Source: an uncultured Pseudorhodoferax sp.
Lineage (GTDB): Bacteria; Pseudomonadota; Gammaproteobacteria; Burkholderiales; Burkholderiaceae
Reading direction: 5' to 3'
NCBI GenBank assembly: GCA_913776795.1
Contig: CAJYRH010000415.1
Coordinates: forward strand, 1 to 5,636
Length of the DNA stretch: 5,636 bases
Shown piece after piece: positions 1 through 5,636 of this stretch. How positions within the stretch are numbered: position 1 is the stretch's first letter; every line of letters begins with the position of its first letter. The translations under genes and the position numbers were made by a program. A model generated the notes under the pieces. That model was not told the DNA's origin, made no database searches, and saw nothing but the letters and a program-made list of their open reading frames with translations.

Positions 1-203
1 TTGTGGGAGCTAAGGGCGCCGGGGGATGGAGGGAAAAGCCGCCGGATCACCCGCTTTGTGAGGGAACAAAAAGGGGGGCCTCTCCAGGCAAGGTGCCGCC
101 AGACTGCAGAAAGCAAGAAGCCCGCACCGCCGCAAGGGCGATACGGGCCAGGAGATGCGGGCCGGGAGAAAGGGAGTGGCCGGGTTCCGGGGCCGATGTC
201 AGC
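1..203. other. Gene-free stretch downstream of flgH
   Basis: After the flgH TGA (204-206) the minus strand shows no ATG to the window edge, and none of the alternative-start frames resembles FlgI, which normally follows FlgH. The stretch has homopolymer runs (for example AAAAAGGGGGG at 68-78) and lower coding character than the rest of the window, consistent with intergenic DNA. I see no convincing Rho-independent terminator, tRNA or promoter. Confidence 0.5.
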
Positions 204-917
204 TCAGAACGGCGCCACCGAATTGAACGCCCGCGCCAGCCACCCCATGGCCTGCGCCTCGGCCGGGGAGCCCCTGCCGCGCGACTGCACGCGGGCATTC
301 GCCACCAGGGTGGAGCTGACCACGCTGCCCGGCTGCAGCGAGCGCGGGTCCACGGTGCCCGAGAAGCGCAGCACGTCCACGTTCTCGGCCACGCCGATCT
401 GCTTCTCGCCCGCGATCACGAGGTGGCCGTTGGGCAGCACGTCCACGACCGTGGTGGTGATGGTGCCGGTGAAGGTGTTGGTGCTCTGCAGGTCGCCCTT
501 GCCTTCGAAGTTGTTGGTGCTGTTGCCGCCCAGCTTCAGCTTGCCGAGGTCGCTCGCGCCGATGAAGGGGAACGCGCTCACGCCGGCCGTGTTGGCGGCC
601 GTGCGGTCCACCTTGGAGCTGGACTTCTGCGATGCGGAGATCGTCTCCACGATCTGGATGGTGACGATGTCGCCCACGAGCCGCGCGCGGCGGTCCTCGA
701 AGGCCGGCCGGTAGCTGGCCGCATGGAAGAGGCTGCCGGTGGCCGGCCCGGTCGCGCGGGGCGCCGTCTGCACGGCGATCGGCGCCTGGGTGGGCGGCAT
801 GTCGATCGGTGGCGGCGGATTGACGGAGGCGCAGCCCGTGGCGGCCAGCAGTGCGGCCACGGCGGCGAGGCGCAGCGGTGCTGCGCGGAGGAAGAGGGAG
901 GCGGCGGTGTGCGGCAT
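204..917 (-). CDS. flgH: Flagellar L-ring lipoprotein FlgH
   Basis: FlgH is the outer-membrane lipoprotein that assembles into the L-ring, the bushing through which the distal rod leaves the cell. From the ATG at 917 the protein has 237 residues, close to the usual FlgH length. Residues 1-28 form a lipoprotein signal peptide with a positive n-region, a hydrophobic core and the lipobox LAATGC, with Cys29 as the expected lipidated residue. Family landmarks follow: GSLF (61-64), the segment around RLVGDIVTIQIVE (79-91), the Ser-rich stretch ISASQKSSSK (93-102), and LPNGHLVIAGEKQI (161-174) near a C-terminal beta-rich region. It is the last gene seen, 41 nt after flgG. The start is uncertain. In-frame ATG (959) and GTG (962) codons overlap the flgG stop and would add 14 or 15 residues. 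I chose 917 because it gives a compact signal peptide, although neither start has a clear Shine-Dalgarno. The product call is secure. Confidence 0.95.
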   Translation of the reverse strand: MPHTAASLFLRAAPLRLAAVAALLAATGCASVNPPPPIDMPPTQAPIAVQTAPRATGPATGSLFHAASYRPAFEDRRARLVGDIVTIQIVETISASQKSSSKVDRTAANTAGVSAFPFIGASDLGKLKLGGNSTNNFEGKGDLQSTNTFTGTITTTVVDVLPNGHLVIAGEKQIGVAENVDVLRFSGTVDPRSLQPGSVVSSTLVANARVQSRGRGSPAEAQAMGWLARAFNSVAPF

Positions 918-958
918 GGTCGGTGTCCCGGCGGTGGTCAGGAAGGGGTGGGTGCGCA

Positions 959-1741
959 TCACAGCTGCGCGAGCTTGGCCAGCATCTGGTCGGATGTCTG
1001 GATGGCCTTGGAATTCATTTCGTAGGCGCGCTGGGTCTGGATCATGGACACCAGCTCTTCCACCACGTTCACGTTGGAGGTTTCGAGGAAGCCCTGGCGG
1101 ATGATGCCCAGGCCGTTGGTGCCGGGCGTGCCCTGCTGGGGCTGGCCCGACGCCGCGGATTCCTTGAACAGGTTCTGCCCGATCGGCTCCAGGCCGGCCG
1201 AGTTGATGAAGCTCGCCATGCCCAGCGTGCCGATCTGCTGCGGCGCGGTCGTGCCCGGCACGGTGGCCGAGACGATGCCGTCCGTGCTGATGCTGATCCC
1301 CGTGGCGTTGGCCGGCACGGTGATGCCGTTGGCCACGGGCAGGCCGCTGGAGGTGACCAGGCGCCCCTGGGAATCGAGCTGGAACGATCCATCGCGCGTG
1401 TAGCCCGTGGTGCCGTCCGGCATCGTCACCTGGAAGAATCCGTTGCCGTTGATGGCCACGTCCAGGTTGTTGTTGGACTGCGCCAGGCTGCCCTGCGTGA
1501 AGTTGCGGCTGGTGGCCACCGTGCGCACGCCCAGGCCCAGGTGCAGGCCGGTGGGCAGCTGGTTCTGCTCGGTGGTCTGCGCGCCCACCTGGCGCAGGTT
1601 CTGGTAGATCAGGTCCTCGAACACCGCGTTGTTGCGCTTGTAGCCGGTGGTGGAGACGTTGGCGAGGTTGTGGGAGATCACGTCCAGCTGCGTTTGCTGG
1701 GCGGACATGCCGGTCTTGGCGATCCAGAGCGAGTTGATCAT
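959..1741 (-). CDS. flgG: Flagellar distal rod protein FlgG
   Basis: FlgG polymerises into the distal rod, the rigid drive shaft crossing the P- and L-rings, and joins the proximal rod to the hook. The 260-residue product has the family's usual length. The N-terminal rod/hook motif [12 protein letters not shown] is at 23-34. The segment from about 47 to 69, containing [17 protein letters not shown], matches in position and type the FlgG-specific insert known to keep the distal rod straight and stiff. [11 protein letters not shown] is at 93-103, and the C-terminal rod/hook helix region ([20 protein letters not shown]) is at 222-241. Both termini form the coiled-coil core of the axial tube. There is no cleaved signal peptide, as expected for a substrate of the flagellar type III export apparatus. 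The ATG at 1741 has a good Shine-Dalgarno (GAGGAA) five nt upstream. The gene lies 56 nt after flgF, and its TGA overlaps a possible flgH start by one base. Confidence 0.98.
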   Translation of the reverse strand: MINSLWIAKTGMSAQQTQLDVISHNLANVSTTGYKRNNAVFEDLIYQNLRQVGAQTTEQNQLPTGLHLGLGVRTVATSRNFTQGSLAQSNNNLDVAINGNGFFQVTMPDGTTGYTRDGSFQLDSQGRLVTSSGLPVANGITVPANATGISISTDGIVSATVPGTTAPQQIGTLGMASFINSAGLEPIGQNLFKESAASGQPQQGTPGTNGLGIIRQGFLETSNVNVVEELVSMIQTQRAYEMNSKAIQTSDQMLAKLAQL

Positions 1742-1797
1742 TGCGGTTCCTCGGGGAATGCGTGCGGTGCGTGCGGGGGAGGGCGTCGGCGCCGGCG

Positions 1798-2538
1798 TCA
1801 GCCGTTCAGGTTGAGCAGCTGGGCGGCCGTCTTGTCATTGTTCTCGGCCGTCTGCAGCAGCCGCATCTGGGCTTCGAACTGCCGGGAGGCGGCGATCATG
1901 CCGACCATGCTTTCCACGGCGTTCACGTTGGAGCCCTCCAGCGCGCCGGACAGCAGCCGCGCGTTCGGGTCATTGGGGATCGGGTCGCCCGATGCGGTGC
2001 GAAAGAGCGCGTCGTCGCCCCGCTTGAGCGGGTCTTCCGCCGTCGGGGTGGCGAGCTTCAGCCGTCCGATCGGGGTGGGCTGCTGGCCCGCCACGCGCGC
2101 GGTGATGGTGCCGTCCGAGCCCAGGGTCACGTCGGCACCGGGCGGCACGTCGATCGGGCCGCCGCCGTCGGACAGTACGGTGAGCCCGTTGGAGGTGCGC
2201 AGCTGGCCCTCCGCGTTGACCTCGAAACTGCCGTTGCGTGTATAGGCCTCGGTGCCGTCCAGGCCCTGCACCGCGAACCATGCGTTGCCCACTGCCATCG
2301 CGTCCAGGTTGCGGCCGGTGCGCTGCACGGGGCCGGGCGTCTCCACATGGCCGGAGGTCGCCTCCAGCGCGAACACGCGGGTCTTGGAGCCGTCGCCCTG
2401 CACGGGCACCGAGCGGAACGTGGACATCTCCGCGCGGAAGCCGTTGGTGGAGGCGTTCGCGAGGTTGTTGGCCAGCACCGCCTGCCGTTGCGCGGCAGCG
2501 CTGGCGCCCGTCATGGAGGTGTAGATGATGTGGTCCAT
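1798..2538 (-). CDS. flgF: Flagellar proximal rod protein FlgF
   Basis: FlgF is a rod subunit between the FlgB/FlgC part of the proximal rod and the FlgG distal rod, exported without a cleaved signal. The product has 246 residues, normal for the family. The N-terminal motif [12 protein letters not shown] is at 23-34. A central [14 protein letters not shown] segment (78-91) aligns with the LDxAInGxGFF motif of FlgE and FlgG but is degenerate, as is typical of FlgF. The C-terminal rod/hook region [20 protein letters not shown] is at 202-221. The order FlgE-FlgF-FlgG supports the assignment over a duplicated FlgG, as does the lack of the FlgG-specific insert after residue 46. The ATG at 2538 has only a weak purine-rich sequence upstream (AGGCCGAG), so translation may depend partly on coupling or on the wider operon context. 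The gene lies 61 nt after flgE. Confidence 0.97.
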   Translation of the reverse strand: MDHIIYTSMTGASAAAQRQAVLANNLANASTNGFRAEMSTFRSVPVQGDGSKTRVFALEATSGHVETPGPVQRTGRNLDAMAVGNAWFAVQGLDGTEAYTRNGSFEVNAEGQLRTSNGLTVLSDGGGPIDVPPGADVTLGSDGTITARVAGQQPTPIGRLKLATPTAEDPLKRGDDALFRTASGDPIPNDPNARLLSGALEGSNVNAVESMVGMIAASRQFEAQMRLLQTAENNDKTAAQLLNLNG

Positions 2539-2599
2539 CGCTCGGCCTGGATGAAGGAAGGGGTTCGGAGTTCAGTGGCGGATCAGCGGGATCGGGTCG

Positions 2600-3877
2600 T
2601 CAGCGCAGGTTCACCAGCGTGGACATCACCTGGTCCTGCGTCTTGATGGTCTGGGCGTTGGCCTGGTAGGCGCGCTGTGCGGTCATCATGTTCACCAGCT
2701 CGGCCGTGAGGTCCACGTTGGAATCCTCCAGTGCGCCGGAACGCAGCCCGCCGAACTTGCCTTCGGTGGGCGTGCCCAGCACCGGCTGGCCCGACTGGAA
2801 GGTTTCCACCCAGTTGTTGTTGCCCACCGAGGCCAGGCCCTGCGTGTTGCGGAAGCTGGCCAGCGCCACCTGCCCCTCGGCGCGCGTCACGCCGTTGGAG
2901 TAGCGGGTCATCACCGTGCCGTTGTTCTCGATGCTGATGCCTGTGAGTTCGCCGGCCGTGTAGCCGTCCTGCGACAGGTTGGACACCGCGAAGGCCTTGC
3001 CGTACTGCGACACGCCGTCGAGCTTGATGTTCACCGTGTAGTCGGCCAGCCCGTTCGGGTTGGGCGGCGTGGGTTTCACGGTGAGCGGCATCTGGAAGCC
3101 GGTTTCCGGGGCGGTCGCGGTCGGCGAGACGATCTTGCCGCTGTTGTCGAACTTGATCTGGCCGATGGGCGTGGCCACCACCGGCGGCGTGGCCGTGGCG
3201 TCGTCGAGCTTGTCGTACACGTCCCAGGTGTTGGCGCCGTTCTTCTGGAAGTACAGGCTCACCGGCTTGGCCACGCCCTGGCTGTCGTACACGTTGATGG
3301 ACGTGCCGTAGGTGGAGCGCGGCGTGGCGGGCACGGGCGGCGTGGCCGTGGCGTCGCCTGCGGCATCGGGGGCGCGTGCGTCGAGGTTGAATTCCGCCGT
3401 GATCGCCGTGGTCTGCTTGGCGGGGATCGGCTTGGACGTGGGGAAGGACAGCGGCGCGGCGTTGCTGGCCGTACGCTTGCCGGTGACCGGGTCCAGCGCA
3501 TAGCCCATGACCTGTGCCTTGGTGTTGGTCACCAGCTGGCCGTTGCTGTCGAGCTTGAAGTTGCCGGCGCGGGTGTAGGCACGTGAGCCGTCGGGCTGCT
3601 GCAGCGTGAAGAAGCCGTCGCCGTTGATCGCCACGTCCAGGCTGTTGCCCGTGACGGAGATGTTGCCCTGGTTGAACTGCTGCGCCACCGCCGACAGCTC
3701 CACCCCGATGCCGGCATTGGTGCCACCCGCGGAGCCGATGGCATTGGCCACCATCTCGGCGAATTCGGCGCGCGAGGACTTGAAGCCGACGGTGCCGGAG
3801 TTGGCCACGTTGTGGCCGATCACGTCCAGGTTCTTGCTGGCGGCGTTGAGGCCGGACAGGCCTTGCTGGAAGCTCAT
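2600..3877 (-). CDS. flgE: Flagellar hook protein FlgE
   Basis: FlgE polymerises under the FlgD cap into the hook, the flexible universal joint outside the outer membrane. The product has 425 residues, within the usual range. HNVANSGTVGF (22-32) marks the N-terminal rod/hook domain and LDVAINGDGFF is at 80-90. The D1/D2 region is beta-rich, with the FlgE-type stretch SINVYDSQGVAKPVSLYF (193-210). The C-terminal helix region runs about 384-425 and contains NVDLTAELVNMMTAQRAY. Loops at 175-186 and 226-237 carry nearly the same Pro/Thr/Ala sequence (DATATPPVPATP and DATATPPVVATP), flanking the conserved strand segment and probably surface-exposed. The start at 3877 has the strongest Shine-Dalgarno in the window (GAGGAG, six nt upstream), fitting a protein made in many copies. 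It lies 58 nt after flgD. No frameshift or missing terminal motif is visible. Confidence 0.98.
   Translation of the reverse strand: MSFQQGLSGLNAASKNLDVIGHNVANSGTVGFKSSRAEFAEMVANAIGSAGGTNAGIGVELSAVAQQFNQGNISVTGNSLDVAINGDGFFTLQQPDGSRAYTRAGNFKLDSNGQLVTNTKAQVMGYALDPVTGKRTASNAAPLSFPTSKPIPAKQTTAITAEFNLDARAPDAAGDATATPPVPATPRSTYGTSINVYDSQGVAKPVSLYFQKNGANTWDVYDKLDDATATPPVVATPIGQIKFDNSGKIVSPTATAPETGFQMPLTVKPTPPNPNGLADYTVNIKLDGVSQYGKAFAVSNLSQDGYTAGELTGISIENNGTVMTRYSNGVTRAEGQVALASFRNTQGLASVGNNNWVETFQSGQPVLGTPTEGKFGGLRSGALEDSNVDLTAELVNMMTAQRAYQANAQTIKTQDQVMSTLVNLR
3183..3203. repeat. Short direct repeat in flgE, copy near residues 225-231
   Basis: These 21 bases are identical to 3336-3356 in the same orientation, 153 nt (exactly 51 codons) away. 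The similarity extends left to 3171, where the 33-base stretches 3171-3203 and 3324-3356 differ at four positions. On the coding strand it specifies part of DATATPPVVATP (residues 226-237). The repeat keeps the flgE frame, so recombination between copies would remove or add 51 codons without a frameshift. It may come from duplication or from biased use of the same Ala/Thr/Pro codons. Confidence 0.85.
3336..3356. repeat. Short direct repeat in flgE, copy near residues 174-180
   Basis: This is the partner of 3183-3203, identical over 21 bases and in the same reading frame. It encodes part of DATATPPVPATP (residues 175-186) in a probable exposed loop of the hook protein, just before the conserved strand segment that precedes the second copy. 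Confidence 0.85.
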
Positions 3878-3935
3878 GGTGCTCTCCTCGGGGGACGGAA
3901 AAGGGGTTGTTTGTCTTGCGGAATGCGCGAGGCCG

Positions 3936-4586
3936 TCAGAGCACCGCGCGGATGTTGCTGTAGTTCACGGTGCCGCCCGTGTCCAGGTTCAGCGTGAGGG
4001 CGCCCGCGTTGGAGCCGGTGCCCACCACCTTGGCCTGCATGAGCGGCGTCGCCTCGACGGCGCCGTCCTTGGTGGATGCCACCACGCGGAAGCTCAGGTC
4101 GCTGCGGGTGCCGCTGTACTTGCTGCCGTCCCAGCTGAAATCGTGGCGTCCTGCAGCGCTCGCGCCCACGTCCACCGTATCGACCACCTGGCCGCCCGGC
4201 GTGACGACCTCCACCTTGACGTCGGTGGCGGCGCCCTTGAGGTCGAAGGACCCGGTGCCGGCACTGTCCTTGAAGGTCATCTTGCTGCCTTCGGTCAGCA
4301 CGTTGCGGCCGATCATCATCGTGCCCTGCAGGGTCTGCATGGTCGTGAACTGCTCGGCCATGGTCTGCATGCTCAGGTTGAGCTGCTGGATGCCCGTCAC
4401 CGTGTTGATCTGTGCCATCTGCGAGGTCATCTGGGCGTTGTCCAGCGGATTCATCGGATCCTGGTTGTTGAGCTGCGCCACCAGCAGTTTCAGGAAACGG
4501 TCCTGCGCGGCGGCCGGGTCGGTGGCGGAGTTCGAGCTGGAGCCCGTGTTCACGGTGGCCGTGGAGCCGATGGGGTTGAGGATCAT
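3936..4586 (-). CDS. flgD: Flagellar hook-capping scaffold protein FlgD
   Basis: FlgD sits at the tip of the growing hook and guides FlgE polymerisation. It is discarded when the hook is complete. The product has 216 residues, in the family range. A low-complexity Ser/Thr/Asn/Ala leader (about 7-27) precedes the diagnostic N-terminal cap segment at 31-70, containing FLKLLVAQLNNQDPMNPLDN and then MTSQMAQINTVTGIQQLN. A Met/Gln-rich helical stretch (about 72-93) follows. The C-terminal part (about 95-216) is beta-rich, as expected for the FlgD Ig-like/tudor region, with GGQVVDTVDVG (131-141) and a closing VNYSNIRAVL. There is no signal peptide. The ATG at 4586 has a good Shine-Dalgarno (GAAGGA, seven nt upstream) and lies 22 nt after flgC, the tightest spacing in the cluster. 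Its place directly before flgE matches its role as the hook scaffold. Confidence 0.97.
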   Translation of the reverse strand: MILNPIGSTATVNTGSSSNSATDPAAAQDRFLKLLVAQLNNQDPMNPLDNAQMTSQMAQINTVTGIQQLNLSMQTMAEQFTTMQTLQGTMMIGRNVLTEGSKMTFKDSAGTGSFDLKGAATDVKVEVVTPGGQVVDTVDVGASAAGRHDFSWDGSKYSGTRSDLSFRVVASTKDGAVEATPLMQAKVVGTGSNAGALTLNLDTGGTVNYSNIRAVL

Positions 4587-4608
4587 GGTGCGGTCCTTCG
4601 GGAAGGGA

Positions 4609-5013
4609 TTACTGGCCCATCTGCAGCGTCTTGAGCAGCAGCGACTTGGTGGTGTTGAGGACCTCGACGTTGTTCTGGTAGGAGCGCGAGGCCGAGATCA
4701 TGTTGACCATCTCTTCCACCGGATTCACGTTGGAGTGCGTGACGTAGCCCTCCGCGTCGGCCTGCGGATGGGTGGGATCGAGCACGCGCTTGCCAGGCGC
4801 CTGGCTCTCGCTGATGGCGCTCACGCGCACGCCGGCCGCGCCTTCGTCGCCCATGGGCGCCGTCTGGAAAACCACCTGGCGCGCCTTGTAGGCCTGGCCG
4901 TCGGGGCCGGCCACGGCATCGACGTTGGCGAGGTTGCTGGCCACCACGTTGAGGCGCTGCGCCTGCGCGCTGATCGCGCTGCCGGAGACGCCGAAGATCG
5001 AGAACATGGACAT
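4609..5013 (-). CDS. flgC: Flagellar proximal rod protein FlgC
   Basis: FlgC is a proximal rod subunit that works with FlgB and FlgF close to the MS-ring. The product has 134 residues, the same length as well-known enterobacterial FlgC. Its N-terminal rod motif is ASNLANVDAVAGPDGQ (25-40), followed by the FlgC-typical AYKARQVVF (41-49). The central ESQAPGKRVLDPTHPQADAE (69-88) and the C-terminal EEMVNMISASRSYQNNVEVL (100-119) are also diagnostic, and the protein ends in LLLKTLQMGQ. The ATG at 5013 gives this length. A second in-frame ATG two codons later (5007) is possible. The only Shine-Dalgarno-like sequence (AGGAA) is about 13 nt from the first ATG, longer than ideal. The gene lies 52 nt after flgB and 22 nt before flgD. 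Confidence 0.97.
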   Translation of the reverse strand: MSMFSIFGVSGSAISAQAQRLNVVASNLANVDAVAGPDGQAYKARQVVFQTAPMGDEGAAGVRVSAISESQAPGKRVLDPTHPQADAEGYVTHSNVNPVEEMVNMISASRSYQNNVEVLNTTKSLLLKTLQMGQ

Positions 5014-5065
5014 GGCGGTGATCGCTTTCCTGGTGCGTTGCGGGCTGCGGGACGTGCGTGCGCCC

Positions 5066-5509
5066 TCACTGGCCCTGGATCGCGCTCAGCATGGTGCGCG
5101 CGTTGCCGTTGATGAAACGCAGCGTGGCCTCGTAGCGCACGGCGTTGTCGGCGAACGCGGCCCGCTCGCGGTCCAGGTCCACCGTGTTGTTGTCCAGGCT
5201 CGGCTGGGTCTGCACCGTGTAGCCCAGGGTGCCGGGCGCGCCGCTGCCGGTCGTGGCGCCGGGCAGCGGGATGTGGCGCGGATCGGTCGCGCTCTGCTGG
5301 CGCTGCAGGGCGCGCTCCACCGCGCTGAACGAGGCGCCCTCGCCCTGGCCGGTGGCATCGCGCAGCGCATCGGCGAAATTGAAATCGCGCGCCACGTAGC
5401 CGGGGGTGTCGGCATTGGCGATGTTGCTCGCGATCGCACGCTGGCGCTCGGCACGCAGCATGAGCGCGTTGCCGTGGAAATCCAGCCTTTCGGTCAACTT
5501 GTCGAGCAT
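5066..5509 (-). CDS. flgB: Flagellar proximal rod protein FlgB
   Basis: FlgB is a proximal rod subunit and normally the first gene of the flgB operon. From the ATG at 5509 the product has 147 residues, close to the family norm. The N-terminal rod motif SNIANADTPGYVARDFNF is at 28-45. The central region is low in conservation and rich in Ala, Gly and Ser. The C-terminal half has the family-typical NNTVDLDRERAAFADNAVRY (107-126), then helix LRFINGNARTMLSAIQGQ to the end. The start at 5509 is preferred because MLDKLTERLDFHGNAL is a normal FlgB N-terminus and AAGGTG lies just upstream. The frame stays open to 5587, but that extension crosses the inverted-repeat junction and is not credible. Codons 82-110 (5182-5268) are duplicated in inverted orientation at the right end of the window. 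The gene itself appears complete. Confidence 0.97.
   Translation of the reverse strand: MLDKLTERLDFHGNALMLRAERQRAIASNIANADTPGYVARDFNFADALRDATGQGEGASFSAVERALQRQQSATDPRHIPLPGATTGSGAPGTLGYTVQTQPSLDNNTVDLDRERAAFADNAVRYEATLRFINGNARTMLSAIQGQ
5180..5268 (-). repeat. Inverted repeat arm inside flgB
   Basis: This stretch encodes FlgB residues 82-110 (LPGATTGSG through LDNNTV). Its reverse complement is identical to 5548-5636 over all 89 bases. The arms are separated by 279 bases holding the flgB 5' end and leader. This arm lies in an uninterrupted FlgB reading frame, so it is the native copy. Confidence 0.97.
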
Positions 5510-5547
5510 GGGGCACCTTGCGGAGATCGGGGGAATCGGGGTCGCCG
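5510..5547 (-). promoter_or_regulatory. Remaining flgB leader with ribosome binding site
   Basis: Thirty-eight bases separate the flgB ATG from the inverted-repeat junction. On the minus strand they contain AAGGTG immediately before CCC and the ATG, a plausible Shine-Dalgarno. No -10/-35, sigma-54 (-24/-12) or activator site can be recognised, and the stretch is too short to hold a complete operon promoter. Whether all 38 bases are native cannot be told from the window. Confidence 0.5.
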
Positions 5548-5636
5548 CGCTGCCCGGCGCCACGACCGGCAGCGGCGCGCCCGGCACCCTGGGCTACACG
5601 GTGCAGACCCAGCCGAGCCTGGACAACAACACGGTG
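5548..5636 (+). repeat. Inverted copy of an internal flgB fragment at the window edge
   Basis: Read on the plus strand from 5550, these bases encode the same 29 residues as FlgB 82-110, with no substitution. The copy starts abruptly at 5548 (the base before it no longer matches) and continues to the last base of the window, so its full length is unknown. It has no start codon or FlgB N-terminus of its own and is a fragment, not a gene. Zero divergence over 89 bases means either a very recent duplication or a chimeric join made during library preparation or assembly. The position at the sequence end and the short distance to the native copy favour the artefact. Confidence 0.9.

Noticed and set aside
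1..50. GTG-initiated minus-strand frame from 50 to the left edge, considered as a possible flgI start
   Set aside because: The translation (MIRRLFPPSPGALSSH) is short, Pro-rich and not like a FlgI signal peptide, and there is no Shine-Dalgarno upstream.
37..60. Possible terminator hairpin downstream of flgH (AAAGC/GCTTT arms at 37-59)
   Set aside because: The outer stem is five pairs with an interrupted interior, followed on the minus strand by only four T residues. It is too weak to call a Rho-independent terminator.
47..298. Minus-strand frame of 83 codons overlapping the 3' end of flgH
   Set aside because: It overlaps flgH in another frame, is Arg/Pro-rich at its N-terminus and matches no known family. 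It is most likely chance.
851..2245. Long open frame on the plus strand (about 464 codons), and another at 3-1025, antisense to flgF, flgG and flgH
   Set aside because: They lie opposite well-conserved rod and ring genes. High-GC codon usage keeps antisense frames open, and the translations are Arg/Gly/Ala/His-rich with no recognisable domain.
1445..3641. Near-identical 22-bp segments at 1445-1466 (flgG) and 3620-3641 (flgE), one mismatch
   Set aside because: Both encode the shared LDVAINGxG motif of paralogous rod/hook proteins. Common ancestry and the same codon preference explain the match, so this is not a mobile or regulatory repeat.
3606..5112. Long plus-strand open frames (3606-4634 and 3970-5112) antisense to flgC, flgD and flgE
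   Set aside because: They are shadows of conserved flagellar genes with no domain or family signature. The minus-strand products match FlgC, FlgD and FlgE along their full length.
5510..5587. N-terminal extension of FlgB to 5587 (26 extra residues)
   Set aside because: The added residues are partly encoded by the inverted flgB copy and do not resemble any FlgB N-terminus. The ATG at 5509 gives the normal start with a ribosome binding site.

Overview
The window is a high-GC segment of a betaproteobacterial flagellar locus. All genes are on the minus strand and read flgB, flgC, flgD, flgE, flgF, flgG, flgH from right to left. Gene order, GC-rich third codon positions and the style of the rod and hook proteins suggest the Comamonadaceae (Acidovorax-like). 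That placement comes from general familiarity with the family and was not checked by alignment.

Layout from right to left. Positions 5548-5636 are an exact inverted copy of part of flgB, fused to what looks like the native flgB leader (about 5510-5547). flgB (5509-5066) and flgC (5013-4609) encode proximal rod proteins. flgD (4586-3936) encodes the hook-cap scaffold, flgE (3877-2600) the hook protein, flgF (2538-1798) and flgG (1741-959) the proximal and distal rod proteins, and flgH (917-204) the outer-membrane L-ring lipoprotein. Gaps between genes are 22-61 nt, with no terminator seen between them, so this is almost certainly one transcription unit. Positions 1-203, downstream of flgH, hold no gene I can support. 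The usual next gene, flgI (P-ring), has no ATG start on the minus strand there.

Together the products build the axial structure in order. FlgB, FlgC, FlgF and FlgG stack as the rod through the periplasm. FlgH forms the bushing in the outer membrane. FlgD caps the growing hook while FlgE polymerises under it. The gene content is conventional and all seven genes look intact, with family-typical lengths and terminal motifs.

I see no new biological system. The most notable signal is the perfect 89-bp inverted repeat between flgB and the right end of the window. It runs to the last base and looks like a fold-back junction: most likely a chimeric or assembly artefact at a contig end, less likely a real inverted duplication. 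Lesser points are an 11-12 residue repeated Pro/Thr/Ala segment in FlgE and the missing flgI start after flgH.
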